A stretch of DNA of 64,000 bases from JAWWPG01 sp033850885 (GTDB lineage: Bacteria; Actinomycetota; Actinomycetes; Propionibacteriales; Nocardioidaceae), in assembly GCA_033850885.1 (NCBI GenBank), contig JAWWPG010000009.1, positions 1 to 64,000 on the forward strand, written 5' to 3'. The position numbers were made by a program, and so were the translations under genes. The notes under the pieces were generated by a model. It did not search any database and was not told the origin of the DNA. It saw only the letters and a program-made list of their open reading frames with translations. Numbering within the stretch: position 1 is the first letter of the stretch; each line of letters opens with the position of its first letter. Below are positions 8,367-17,771 of this stretch, one piece after another.

Positions 8367-10762
8367 ATCGCGTCCCGAAGCAGCAGGGCCACGGGCAGCC
8401 GGGAGAGCAGGTCAGCGCAGCGGCCCCCGTCGGGACCGATCTCGTGCGTGGCCGCGGTGAGGACGTCGGACCACTGTCCCGGGGGCAGCGCGACGGCGGC
8501 GTCGCCCCAGCCCGTCTCCGCGAGCCGTCCGGGCCACCGGGTCACCAGGGTGGCGAGCCGCCCGCCGCGGAGGAAGCCGAGCAGGTGCGGTGACGGGCAG
8601 TCGAGCGGCTCGTACCCGGCGGATGCACCGAAGAGGTCCGGCTGGTCCCGGCGCAGGCGGAGTACCCGGCTGACGAGCCACAGCTTCTGCTCGCTCAGGT
8701 CCTCGGCCGCGCGCACACCGATGGCGCTGTCGTCCAGCCGGCGGAGCAGCGTCTCCCGCAGCCGGTAGTCGACGGGACGGCGGTTGTCGGGGTCGACCAG
8801 TGCCGGAGAAACCATCTCCTCACCCTGGTAGACGTCGGGGATCCCGGGCACCGTGAGCTGTAGCAGCTTGCTCGAGAGCGTCGTGGCCGCGACGCCGAGC
8901 TCGGTCGAGTCTTGGGCGGCGATGAGGGCCCGGGCGACGGGAGCGGTCAGGCTCTCCAGCGCCAGGTCGCTGACCCGGCTCTCGTATCCCTCGTTCGGCT
9001 CGCTCCAGGTCGTGTGCTGCTTGGACTCCCGGACCGCCTTGATCATGAACTCCTCAAGGCGATCCGGCTCCAACGGCCAGGCGCCGAGCAGGGTCTGAGC
9101 CAGCAGGTACGCGGTCGGGGCGTCGACGTCGCAGGTGGCGGCCAGCAGCTTGACGGCAGTCGCGACTGCGTCCCATCCGTCGAGCCGCTCGGGGGCCGCC
9201 AGCAGGGCCGCCCGGACGTCCTCGTCCCGCTTGGTGTCGTGCGTCGACAGGGTGGTCATCCCGAGCGGGTGGTGTGACGCTTGCAGCCGCGCCCAGGTGT
9301 GAAGTGAGCCGGGGTCGGGAGCATCCAGGGCCAGCGGGTCCCCGCCGACCTCGTTGAGGCCGACCAGGCGGTGCCAGCGGTAGAACGCGGTGTCCTCGAC
9401 GCCCTTCGCCATCACCGGACCGCACACCTGCTGGAAACGCACGACAAGATCCTGACCGGGGGAGCTGGCGGTGGACGTGTCGGCCAGTAGGCGAACCACC
9501 ACGTCGAGCGGCTCGGCGAGGTCGGATCGCGACTCAACCGCCCGCTCATGCATCCCGTCCAGCCGGGCCAGGGCCTCGCTGTCGGCGGGGACTCCCAGCC
9601 TCACGTACGCGCGGTACACGTCGACGTGCGCGAGCAGCTCGGTCAGGGCGGCCTGGGCTGCGGTCAGGGAGAGCGACTCTCCGGCCGCCGACGCGGCGGC
9701 GACGGCGGCCGAGGCGAGCCGCCTCACCTCCGGCTGCAGCAGCCCAGCCAGCACCAGCCGCTTGCAGCCGAGCTCGGTCCGCTGGTACGAGGGCTCGCCG
9801 CCGGTGGCCCGCCAGCGCTTGTCGAGATCGGGACCGACCGCAGGCACCAGCGCGCCCTGGATGGCCCGGATCGCGTCGTAGCCCGTCGTCCCCTCACACG
9901 ACCAGCCGGTCGGTAGCCGTTCGTTGGGCTGGAGGATCTTCTCGACCACGATCCAGGCACCCTCGGTCCGGTCACGCAGCCGCTGCAGGTAGGCCTGCGG
10001 GTCGGCCAGGCCGTCCGGGTGGTCGATGCGAAAGCCGTCGATGACGCCGCTCCGATACAGACCGAGCAGGATCGCGTGGGTCTCGTCGAAGACGTCCTCG
10101 AGTTCTACTCGGACCCCGATCAGCGTGTCGACGTCGAAGAACCTCCGGTAGTTGAGCACCTCGTTCCTGTCCCGCCAGCCGGCGAGCTCGTAGTGCTGTT
10201 GCGTCACCAGCGAGCGGAGGTCGCTGGTGTCGCTGCCGGGGGCGAGCGGGAAACAGTGGTCGTGGTAGCGCAGGACGGTCTCCCCGCCATGCTGGTCGAG
10301 CGTCAGCTCGTCCGCCGCCAGCGCCTCCTCCAGCGGGCCGGCGAGCACCGGCAGCCCGATCCGGCCGTCGCCACGGTCCCAGTCGACGTCGAACCAGTGG
10401 GCGTGCGGTGCCGTTCGGCCCAGACGCAGGGTCTCCCACAGCCGAGGGTTGAGGTACTCGGGGGCCGGCACCGCCATGTGGTTGGGAACCACGTCCACCA
10501 CGATGCCCAACCTGTGCTCGTGTGCGGCATCGGCCAGCGCGACGAGGCCCGTCTCCCCGCCGAGGTCAGTCGAGACTTTGGTGTGGTCGACCACGTCGTA
10601 CCCGTGCGTCGAGTCCGGGGCGGCCTGCAGCACGGGGGACAGGTAAAGGTGGGACACCCCGAGCCGGCTCAGGTAGGGGACGACCTCCTCCGCCTGGCTG
10701 AACCCGAAGCCGGCGTGCAGCTGGAGCCGGTACGTCGATGTCGGATACCCGCGATCAGCCAT
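8363..10762 (-). CDS. treY: malto-oligosyltrehalose synthase
   Basis: A 799-residue GH13_26 enzyme that isomerises the reducing-end alpha-1,4 bond of maltodextrin to an alpha,alpha-1,1 linkage. Seen: N-terminal PTSTYRLQLHAGFGFSQAEEVVPYLSRLG, VVDVVPNHMAV, the nucleophile region DGFRIDHPDGLADP, a long helical insertion in the middle, then GVEDTAFYRWHRLVGLNEVGG and STHDTKRDEDVRAAL, both TreY hallmarks. Length fits the family (700-830). The start overlaps the glgX stop by eight bases and the end overlaps treZ by four, so glgX, treY and treZ form one translationally coupled unit. Confidence 0.97.
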   Translation of the reverse strand: MADRGYPTSTYRLQLHAGFGFSQAEEVVPYLSRLGVSHLYLSPVLQAAPDSTHGYDVVDHTKVSTDLGGETGLVALADAAHEHRLGIVVDVVPNHMAVPAPEYLNPRLWETLRLGRTAPHAHWFDVDWDRGDGRIGLPVLAGPLEEALAADELTLDQHGGETVLRYHDHCFPLAPGSDTSDLRSLVTQQHYELAGWRDRNEVLNYRRFFDVDTLIGVRVELEDVFDETHAILLGLYRSGVIDGFRIDHPDGLADPQAYLQRLRDRTEGAWIVVEKILQPNERLPTGWSCEGTTGYDAIRAIQGALVPAVGPDLDKRWRATGGEPSYQRTELGCKRLVLAGLLQPEVRRLASAAVAAASAAGESLSLTAAQAALTELLAHVDVYRAYVRLGVPADSEALARLDGMHERAVESRSDLAEPLDVVVRLLADTSTASSPGQDLVVRFQQVCGPVMAKGVEDTAFYRWHRLVGLNEVGGDPLALDAPDPGSLHTWARLQASHHPLGMTTLSTHDTKRDEDVRAALLAAPERLDGWDAVATAVKLLAATCDVDAPTAYLLAQTLLGAWPLEPDRLEEFMIKAVRESKQHTTWSEPNEGYESRVSDLALESLTAPVARALIAAQDSTELGVAATTLSSKLLQLTVPGIPDVYQGEEMVSPALVDPDNRRPVDYRLRETLLRRLDDSAIGVRAAEDLSEQKLWLVSRVLRLRRDQPDLFGASAGYEPLDCPSPHLLGFLRGGRLATLVTRWPGRLAETGWGDAAVALPPGQWSDVLTAATHEIGPDGGRCADLLSRLPVALLLRDAM

Positions 10763-12854
10763 GCCCGAGGACGATCATCGAGTGGGCCCGGATCTTGCGA
10801 CGCGTCCCGGACTTCCGTACGGGGGAGTCCGCGTCACGTGGCGTCTCGTCCGACGTGTCGAGGATCGTGTGCCACTCCTTGCCGAACGGCGCCTTGGGCA
10901 GTCTCATCACCGCGTCCTCGTGGCTCGGGTTCAACAGCATCAGGAACGAGTCGTCGGTGATGTCCTCCCCCCGAAGCCCCGGCTCGGTGATGCCCTGACC
11001 GTTGAGGAACACCGTCATGGGCTGCACCGTCGGGTCGGACCACTTCGCGCTGTCCATTGGCGTACCGTCCGCGCTCAACCACGCGATGTCCGGCAGGTCG
11101 TTGGCGGCAATCTCCCCCGTGAAGAACCCGCGTCGGCGGAAGACCGGGTGCTCGGCTCGCAGCTGCAGGACCGCCTGGGTGAAGTCCAGGAGCTCCTTGT
11201 CGATGGAGGACCAGTCCATCCACGAGAGCTCGTTGTCCTGGCAGTACACGTTGTTGTTCCCGTGCTGGGTGCGGCCGATCTCGTCGCCGTGGAGGAGCAT
11301 GGGCACGCCCTGGCTCAGCACCAGCGTTGCGAGCATGTTGCGCTGCTGGCGCCTGCGCAGGGCGAGGACCTCCGGGTCGTCCGTCGGGCCTTCAACGCCG
11401 CAGTTCCAGGAACGGTTGTTGCTCTCCCCGTCTCGGTTGTTCTCTCCGTTCGCCTCGTTGTGCTTCTCGTTGTAGGACACCAGATCGAGAAGGGTGAACC
11501 CGTCGTGTGCGGTGACGAAGTTGATGGAGGCGTACGGCGCTCGCCCGTCGCTCTCATAGAGGTCGCTCGACCCGGCGAGCCGGGCCGCGAACTCACCGAG
11601 CGAGCTCGGCTCGCCTCGCCAGTAGTCGCGGACGCTGTCTCGGTACTTGCCGTTCCACTCCGTCCAGCGGGGAGGGAAGTTGCCCACCTGGTAGCCACCG
11701 GGGCCGACGTCCCACGGTTCCGCGATCAGCTTGACGGTGGAGATCGTCGGGTCCTGCTGCACGAGGTCGAAGAAGGCACTCAAACGGTCGACCTCGTGGA
11801 ACTGCCGGGCAAGACTGGCCGCGAGGTCGAAACGGAAGCCGTCGACGTGCATCTCGGTGACCCAGTAGCGCAGGGAGTCCATGATCATCTGCAGCACGTG
11901 CGGATTCCGCATCAGCGGCGTGTTCCCGGTGCCGGTGGTGTCGTAGTAGAACGCCTTGTCCTCTTCGACGAGCCGGTAGTAGGAGGCGTTGTCGATCCCG
12001 CGGAACGACAGGGTCGGACCGAGATGGTTGCCTTCGGCGGTGTGGTTGTAGACCACGTCGAGGATGACCTCGATGTCCGCGCGGTGAAGCTCGCGCACCA
12101 TCGACTTGAACTCGAGGACCTGGTCGCCGCGCTGCCCCGACGAGCTGTAGGTGTTCTGCGGTGCGAAGAAGCCGATCGTGTTGTATCCCCAGTAGTTGGA
12201 CCTGCCCTTCTCGATGAGGGTGGAGTCGTTCACGAACTGGTGCACCGGCATCAGCTCGATCGCCGTCACACCGAGATTCGTGAGGTGTTCGATCACCGGG
12301 GGGTAGCTGATAGCCGCGTACGTGCCGCGGATCTCCTCGGGGATGTCGGGATGGGTCCGGGTGAGGCCCTTCACATGTGCCTCGTAGATCACCGTCTCGT
12401 GGTACGGGTGCTTGGGCGCCCGGTCGTCCTGCCAGTCGAAGAAGGGGTTGATGACCACAGACTTCATCGTGTGCGGGGCGGAGTCCTCGGTGTTTCGCTT
12501 CGTGGGGTCGGCGAAGTCGTAGGAGAAGCAGGCGGGAGCCCAGTCGATCGCGCCGTCGAGCGCCTTCGCATACGGGTCGATCAGCAGCTTGCTGGGGTCG
12601 CACCGGTGGCCCTGGGGCGGGTCGTACGGTCCGTAGACGCGGTACCCGTAGCGTTGGCCGGGAGAGACCCGCGGCAGGTAGATGTGCCAGACGAGCGCGT
12701 CCTGTTCCTGAACGGGGACCCGGGTCTCGGTGTCGTTGTCGTCGAAGAGACAGAGCTCGACCCGCTCAGCGACGTCGGAGAACAGGGCGAAGTTGGTGCC
12801 TGCTCCGTCGTAGGTCGCGCCCAGCGGGTAGGGCGTTCCGGGCCAAGCCTCCAT
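10755..12854 (-). CDS. glgX: glycogen debranching enzyme
   Basis: A 699-residue GH13_11 isoamylase-type enzyme that hydrolyses alpha-1,6 branches of glycogen (GlgX/TreX). Seen: N-terminal CBM48 (PYPLGATYDGAGTNFALFSDVAERVELCLFDD), ILDVVYNHTAEGNHLGPTLSFRG, nucleophile Asp in GFRFDLAASLARQ, catalytic Glu in LIAEPWDVGPGGYQVG, and NFVTAHDGFTLLDLVSYNEKHNEANGENNRDG typical of this subfamily. ATG start with AAGGAG four bases upstream. It is followed closely by treY and treZ, so its likely job is to supply linear maltodextrin for trehalose synthesis. Located in the cytoplasm. Confidence 0.97.
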   Translation of the reverse strand: MEAWPGTPYPLGATYDGAGTNFALFSDVAERVELCLFDDNDTETRVPVQEQDALVWHIYLPRVSPGQRYGYRVYGPYDPPQGHRCDPSKLLIDPYAKALDGAIDWAPACFSYDFADPTKRNTEDSAPHTMKSVVINPFFDWQDDRAPKHPYHETVIYEAHVKGLTRTHPDIPEEIRGTYAAISYPPVIEHLTNLGVTAIELMPVHQFVNDSTLIEKGRSNYWGYNTIGFFAPQNTYSSSGQRGDQVLEFKSMVRELHRADIEVILDVVYNHTAEGNHLGPTLSFRGIDNASYYRLVEEDKAFYYDTTGTGNTPLMRNPHVLQMIMDSLRYWVTEMHVDGFRFDLAASLARQFHEVDRLSAFFDLVQQDPTISTVKLIAEPWDVGPGGYQVGNFPPRWTEWNGKYRDSVRDYWRGEPSSLGEFAARLAGSSDLYESDGRAPYASINFVTAHDGFTLLDLVSYNEKHNEANGENNRDGESNNRSWNCGVEGPTDDPEVLALRRRQQRNMLATLVLSQGVPMLLHGDEIGRTQHGNNNVYCQDNELSWMDWSSIDKELLDFTQAVLQLRAEHPVFRRRGFFTGEIAANDLPDIAWLSADGTPMDSAKWSDPTVQPMTVFLNGQGITEPGLRGEDITDDSFLMLLNPSHEDAVMRLPKAPFGKEWHTILDTSDETPRDADSPVRKSGTRRKIRAHSMIVLGHG

Positions 12855-12917
12855 CGTTCTCCTTCAATCGTCGGGTCGGTCGGGGTAGGCGGTGATGCAC
12901 GGCCCGGAGGCTCCAGG

Positions 12918-15035
12918 CTACGGGGAGGTGCGTGGCTCCGCAGACGCCGGCTGCAGGTGGGAGGTGAGCATCGCCGCCAGCTCCGCTGGTCGGCGCGCCG
13001 CCATCACCTCCTCCAGCAGGACTGGCCTGCCGTCAGGCCCGCTCAGCGGAACCCGCCAGTTGGGGTACTCGTCAGTCGTGCCCGGCTGGTTCTGGATACG
13101 CCGGTCGCCGACCACGTCGGTGAGGGCCACCGCGAGCAGCCGGGCCGGTGTCCGTGTCAAGTAGCGGTAGAGCGCTGTCACGGTGTCCTCTGTACCCGCG
13201 TCGTCGGCGAGCACGCCCTCGTCCCGCAGCTCGTTCAGCCAAGCGGCGCGGTCGGCCTCGTCAGCGGCGCGCTCGTCCTCGACCGGGCGGGTCAGCAGCC
13301 CCAGTCGGTCACGGAGCTCGACATGCTCGCCCGCCAGATAGCCCGCGGTCGGCGGCAGGTCGTGCGTCGTGACCGAGGCCAGCGAGCACTCGCGCCACTT
13401 CTGTGCCGGCAGCGGGTGTCCGTCAGCGTCGCGCTCGAACCAGAGCAGCGAGGTGCCGAGGATCCCGCGCTCAGCGAGATACGCCCGCGCGGACGGCTCG
13501 ACGTTGCCGAGGTCCTCGCCCACGACGAGGGCGCCCGCCCGGTGGGCTTCCAGGGCGAGGATCCCGACCAGCGCCTCATGGTCGTACCGCACATAGGTCC
13601 CCTGGTCGGGCGATGCGCCCTGGGGCACCCACCAGAGCCGGAAGAGCCCGATGATGTGGTCGATCCGCAGCGCCCCGGCGTGCCGCAGCAGTGCCCGGAT
13701 CAGTTCGCGGTACGGCGTGTACGCATTCTCCACGAGTCGATCGGGGCGCCAAGGGGGCTGGCTCCAGTCCTGGCCGACCTGGTTGAACTCGTCCGGCGGC
13801 GCCCCGACGTGGATGCCTTCGGCGAAGGTGTCCTGAAGGGTCCACGCGTCCGCGCCCGCGTGGTGCACACCGACGGCCAGGTCGTGCATCACACCGACGG
13901 CCATGCCGGCTTGCCTCGCGGACGTCTGGGCAGATGCGAGTTGCTCGTCGAGCAGCCACTGCAGCCATCGATGCCGCTCGACGGCTTCGCCGTGTCCGTT
14001 GCGGAAGGCCGTGACCTCTGGCAGATCCGGATGGCGGAGCCCGGCCGGCCAGTGGTGCCAGTCGGCTCCGTACCCCTCGACCAGGGCACACCAGGTCGCG
14101 AAGTCGTGCAGCGCATCGGCCTCTCGCCGGACATAGTCGCGGTAGGCCCGTTCGCGTTCGGGGGTGCGTGGCACCGCGTGCACGAGCCGCAGGGCGGCGG
14201 CCTTCGCGGCCCACACGGTGTCGCGGTCGATGGCGTCGAGCGCGTCGAGCCGGTGGTGAACCTCGGCGCGCAGTGTCTCGGCCTCGGCCAGGTCGACGGG
14301 CGGCAGGTCGGCGTACTCGGGGATGTCCTCGACGCGCAGGTAGAGCGGGTTGGTGAACCGGCGTGAGCTCGGGAGGTAGGGCGACGGTTCCATCGGCGGC
14401 ACCGGCTCGGCCGCCGACAGCGGGTTCACGAGGACGAAGTCGGCGCCGAGCGCTGAGCCCGACCAGGTCGCGAGCGTGGCGAGGTCGGCGAGGTCGCCGA
14501 CGCCCCAGGAGTCCCTCGACCGCACGCTGTAGAGCTGAGCCGCCAGCCCCCATGCCCGTCTGGTGGCAACCGCCCCGGGGAGGTCGAGGAACGGCGGTGT
14601 GACGATCAGCGTGCTCGTCGCCGTCCCGTCGGGCCAGCGCGCGTGGATCGTGTGGTAGCCCAGCGGCAGGTCGCCGGGCACGACGACGGTCGGAGCGGCA
14701 CCCCCGACGACGGGCGCGTCGACACGCGCATCGTCCTCGAGCTCGAACCATGCCTTTGCCGGGGCGCCCCCACGTCCGCCGAGCGGGACCTCGACGGGGA
14801 CGCCCTGCCGGGTGACGACACATGGCGGAAGTGGCTGAGTACGCTGCCGGTCCCGGAAGGCGGAGAGCGCCGCGACGGCCTTGTCGGCGTCCCCCGCGTC
14901 GAGTCCCAGGGCGGCGAGGACGGCGAGAACCGTGCCGGTGGGCACGACAACCGGCTTGCCGCGCCAGTCGTCGTACTCGGTGGCCACGCCGTAGGCCCTG
15001 GCCAGCTCGCGTTGCGCGTCAGTGAGTTCGTGCAC
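12918..15035 (-). CDS. malQ: 4-alpha-glucanotransferase (amylomaltase)
   Basis: A 705-residue GH77 enzyme that transfers maltodextrin segments between chains. The actinobacterial form carries an N-terminal extension (about residues 1-150) before the barrel. Barrel motifs include DSWGVGDLADLATLATWSG, DFVLVNPLSAAEPVPPMEPSPY, ALRIDHIIGLFRLWWVP with the nucleophile Asp, VGEDLGNV with the acid/base Glu, and SVTTHDLPPTAGYL. The GTG start at 15035 gives VHELTDAQRELARAYGV; the frame is open much further upstream, but that part overlaps the amidohydrolase and is not coding. The start overlaps the end of the upstream amidohydrolase by 17 bases. It lies 63 bases upstream of glgX. Confidence 0.93.
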   Translation of the reverse strand: MHELTDAQRELARAYGVATEYDDWRGKPVVVPTGTVLAVLAALGLDAGDADKAVAALSAFRDRQRTQPLPPCVVTRQGVPVEVPLGGRGGAPAKAWFELEDDARVDAPVVGGAAPTVVVPGDLPLGYHTIHARWPDGTATSTLIVTPPFLDLPGAVATRRAWGLAAQLYSVRSRDSWGVGDLADLATLATWSGSALGADFVLVNPLSAAEPVPPMEPSPYLPSSRRFTNPLYLRVEDIPEYADLPPVDLAEAETLRAEVHHRLDALDAIDRDTVWAAKAAALRLVHAVPRTPERERAYRDYVRREADALHDFATWCALVEGYGADWHHWPAGLRHPDLPEVTAFRNGHGEAVERHRWLQWLLDEQLASAQTSARQAGMAVGVMHDLAVGVHHAGADAWTLQDTFAEGIHVGAPPDEFNQVGQDWSQPPWRPDRLVENAYTPYRELIRALLRHAGALRIDHIIGLFRLWWVPQGASPDQGTYVRYDHEALVGILALEAHRAGALVVGEDLGNVEPSARAYLAERGILGTSLLWFERDADGHPLPAQKWRECSLASVTTHDLPPTAGYLAGEHVELRDRLGLLTRPVEDERAADEADRAAWLNELRDEGVLADDAGTEDTVTALYRYLTRTPARLLAVALTDVVGDRRIQNQPGTTDEYPNWRVPLSGPDGRPVLLEEVMAARRPAELAAMLTSHLQPASAEPRTSP

Positions 15036-16182
15036 CGGACAATTGTGCGGTGCCCTCGAGCCGGTAGACACGGCGGGCGTTCTGGCTGGTGACCAACACG
15101 GTGAGGCGTTCGGCGTCCGCCGCGGAGGCCTCTCCGGCGTCGACCAGCTCGTCGAGCAGCCTCGCGAGGCCCCGCCGGAAGAGCAGAGCCGCGAGGTGGT
15201 AGAGCTCGGGCAGCCCGAATGCGTCCGAGGAGTAGAGCAGCTTGGCGAACGGGACAAGCTCGAGGGACTCCCGGATGATGCCGGCGGAGAGCACGCCCGT
15301 GTTGTGCGTGGCCAGCCCGACGTCCATGAACACGTGCTCGAACACCTGGGCGAGGTAACTCGCATGCCGGTGGAACGGATAGTTGTGCAGCAGCAGGACC
15401 GGCACTCCGCGATCCTGGGTCGAGCGCAGGAACCCGGTCAGCAGCAGCGGGTCGCAGTCGTGCAGGTTGACGTCGTTGTCGCCGTACCCGACATGGAACT
15501 GCAGGGGCAGGCCGCATTCGACCGCGCTCCAGGCCAGCCATGCCTGCACCGGGGGGTCAGCGATGCGGTAGGAGCCGTCCGCTCCGCGTTCGCAGTCCCT
15601 GAGGGCCTTGACGACGTCGTCGATCGCAGGTTTGGTGTCGTCAAGGGCAAGCCCCGTGCGGTAGGCGGCGATGCTCTTCGCGCCCACTGCCGTCGTCTCA
15701 TGCAGCGCCTGGAGCACGCGTTCGGGTACGGCGTCCGCGGCCGCGCCGGAGCTCAGCAGGTCCTGCGCCAGGGACTCGAGCCGCACGATCTCGTGGGACC
15801 GCGCACCGGCCAGTCGCGCGAGCTCCTCCGGGCCTGATGCCCCAGGCGCATAACCGGTGTCCACGAGGAAGTCCTCGGTGTGGGTGGCCTGCAGGAACCT
15901 CCTTGCGACCTCCGAGAAGCCGAGCTCTCGTCGCCGGGTCAGGTAGTCGTCGGCGGTGGCGAGAGGTTCGAGGTCGAGGACCGGGGCACACCAGCGCCGT
16001 ACGGCGAGCCCCGCCATCGAGTCGAACAGCGACGTGCCGAGCGGACTGGGCCGGGTGGCCTCGTTGAGCAGCGACTCGAACTCCAGCCTGTCGAGGTCCC
16101 GCATGACGACACCGTGACAGTGGTGGTCGACGAGGCCTGGATCGCCGACATCGGCTCCGATATCGGCTCCGGCATCGGTCAC
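15019..16182 (-). CDS. amidohydrolase family protein (FluG N-terminal-like)
   Basis: A 387-residue amidohydrolase-2 type metal-dependent hydrolase. Seen: the N-terminal HxH metal motif in VDHHCHGVVM (His21, His23), barrel histidines in LQFHVGYGDND and LLLHNYPFH, and the late Asp in LYSSDAFGLPELYHLA. The pattern resembles the N-terminal half of the fungal FluG protein and the separate amidohydrolases that accompany FluG-like glutamine synthetases in actinobacteria. Here such a glutamine synthetase lies at 17772, divergently, beyond the APC permease that ends directly before this GTG start. It probably acts on an amide or gamma-glutamylated nitrogen compound; the substrate is unknown. Its end overlaps malQ by 17 bases. 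Confidence 0.85.
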   Translation of the reverse strand: MTDAGADIGADVGDPGLVDHHCHGVVMRDLDRLEFESLLNEATRPSPLGTSLFDSMAGLAVRRWCAPVLDLEPLATADDYLTRRRELGFSEVARRFLQATHTEDFLVDTGYAPGASGPEELARLAGARSHEIVRLESLAQDLLSSGAAADAVPERVLQALHETTAVGAKSIAAYRTGLALDDTKPAIDDVVKALRDCERGADGSYRIADPPVQAWLAWSAVECGLPLQFHVGYGDNDVNLHDCDPLLLTGFLRSTQDRGVPVLLLHNYPFHRHASYLAQVFEHVFMDVGLATHNTGVLSAGIIRESLELVPFAKLLYSSDAFGLPELYHLAALLFRRGLARLLDELVDAGEASAADAERLTVLVTSQNARRVYRLEGTAQLSGARTH

Positions 16183-17646
16183 TCAGACCGGCTCCCCCTC
16201 GTAGTCCCCTTCCAGGCTGGCCATCCCGCGCGCCAGCCGGCGAGGCACGGAAGGCACCAGGACGACGACGAGCGTCACGACAGCCACCCAGCCGCCCGCG
16301 ACGACCGGCAGCCACTGGAACGCCCCTGATGTCGGGTAGGGCCAGACGTTGCGATAGAGGGTGTACAGGATCACGAGTACGGCTGCGACCGGGATGACCA
16401 CCTGCCACTGCGGCACGGCGAGCTTGCGGTCGATGAACACCAGCTTGATGCAGCCCAGGGTGGCGAGCAGGTAGGCGACGAGGAGGATCAGCGTCCCGAT
16501 GGTGCCGCTCCACAGGAAGGTGTCGAACGGCTTCGCCGCGAAGGCGACAGCGCACACGAGAGCGATGGCAGCGATCACGCCGACGACCAGGCTAGCGGCG
16601 ACGGCGGGCGTTCCGTGTCGGCTGATGCGCGCCAGCGGCGTGTTCGGTGACAGGTCGCGGGCCACCGCGAACACCATCCGCGAAGCACCCACGACACAGG
16701 CGAGGCAGCAGGCGAACGCGCTCACCCCAGCCCCGAGGGTGATGATGTCACCGACCCAGTTCCCTACGTACGAGCTTCCGAGATCGCCCATCAGGGCCGG
16801 GGAGCTGATGAACTTCGCGACTCCCTTCGGGTCCGTGCCGAACGCGGTCATCTCGATCGCCGTGACCACAGTGAAGTAGATGCCACCGAAGATGGCCACC
16901 CCGAGGATCGCGCGGGGGATGTCGCGGCGCGGGTTGTCCGCCTCCTCGCCCAGCGTTGCCGCAGCCTCGAAGCCGGCGAACGACAGCAGGCCGAAGATGA
17001 TGCCGAGGAATAGGGTGGAGTTGCTGGTGCCGGACGGGACCTTGAAGATGTCGGCGGTGAAGTGCGCATCGCCCGGTGCATTGCCGACCGCGATGCGGAT
17101 CGCGACGATCACCGCGACCACGACGATCAGCAGGACCGTGATGCCCTCCGTGCTCAACAGCACCGACCCGGCCTGCTTGGCGGGGGTGATCGCGAAGAAC
17201 AGGGAGAGGGCGAGCGCGACGGCGCCCACCAGGAATCCGGACCACCACGGCTGGTTGTTCCACACCCCGATCACGTCGAGGAACGAGGAGCCGAAGATCC
17301 CGGCGGCCGACGAGGTCACCAGGCCGTAGAACGTGTAGGTGCCGACGAGACCGAGGCCGGCAATGGCGCCCGCATGGGGTCCGAGGGTGGCGCCCGCGAA
17401 GACATAGACTGAGCCTGCATGCCGGTAGTACTGGCACAGCCGCACGAACACATAGGCGATCAGCAGTACGGCGAGCGCGGCGAGGAAGAACGCCAGCGGA
17501 GTCGCTCGGCCGACCGCGGTCGCCGTACCCTGCGGGTTGATGTTGGCCGCCATGCTCGGCGCCATCAGCGCGATAGAAATCGCGATCGCCGGCCACACCG
17601 ACAAGCCGCGACGAAGACCGGACGACGGTGGTCTGGTGACCGTCAT
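16183..17646 (-). CDS. APC family amino acid/amine permease
   Basis: A 487-residue transporter with about twelve hydrophobic segments, typical of the amino acid-polyamine-organocation superfamily. Family marks: PSMAANINPQGTATAVGRATPLAF at helix 1, FAGFEAAATLGEEADNPRRDIPRAI in the loop after helix 6 (the consensus F.G.E....E..NP.R..P.ai), and FLWSGTIGTLILLVAYLLATLG. ATG 17646 has GGAGGGG five bases upstream. It is transcribed away from the glutamine synthetase-like gene with a 125-base shared upstream region, and its stop directly abuts the start of the amidohydrolase. Context suggests import of an amine or amino acid for the FluG-like enzymes. Confidence 0.88.
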   Translation of the reverse strand: MTVTRPPSSGLRRGLSVWPAIAISIALMAPSMAANINPQGTATAVGRATPLAFFLAALAVLLIAYVFVRLCQYYRHAGSVYVFAGATLGPHAGAIAGLGLVGTYTFYGLVTSSAAGIFGSSFLDVIGVWNNQPWWSGFLVGAVALALSLFFAITPAKQAGSVLLSTEGITVLLIVVVAVIVAIRIAVGNAPGDAHFTADIFKVPSGTSNSTLFLGIIFGLLSFAGFEAAATLGEEADNPRRDIPRAILGVAIFGGIYFTVVTAIEMTAFGTDPKGVAKFISSPALMGDLGSSYVGNWVGDIITLGAGVSAFACCLACVVGASRMVFAVARDLSPNTPLARISRHGTPAVAASLVVGVIAAIALVCAVAFAAKPFDTFLWSGTIGTLILLVAYLLATLGCIKLVFIDRKLAVPQWQVVIPVAAVLVILYTLYRNVWPYPTSGAFQWLPVVAGGWVAVVTLVVVLVPSVPRRLARGMASLEGDYEGEPV

Positions 17647-17771
17647 GACCCCTCCATCCCTGAGCCCGTCCCACGCGCGCTCTGGCTAGACTCCTTGACT
17701 CAGTGTGGCCGCGCCGCCTTTGGTTGTCCATGTCTCTTGCCTGGTGAGCGCATCTGTGAAAGGAGGGATCC

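Noticed and set aside
10761..14366. Very long open frame (about 1200 codons) on the plus strand
   Set aside because: It lies antisense to glgX and malQ, has the Arg/Val/Pro-rich make-up of a GC-skew shadow and no domain; the minus-strand genes are certain.
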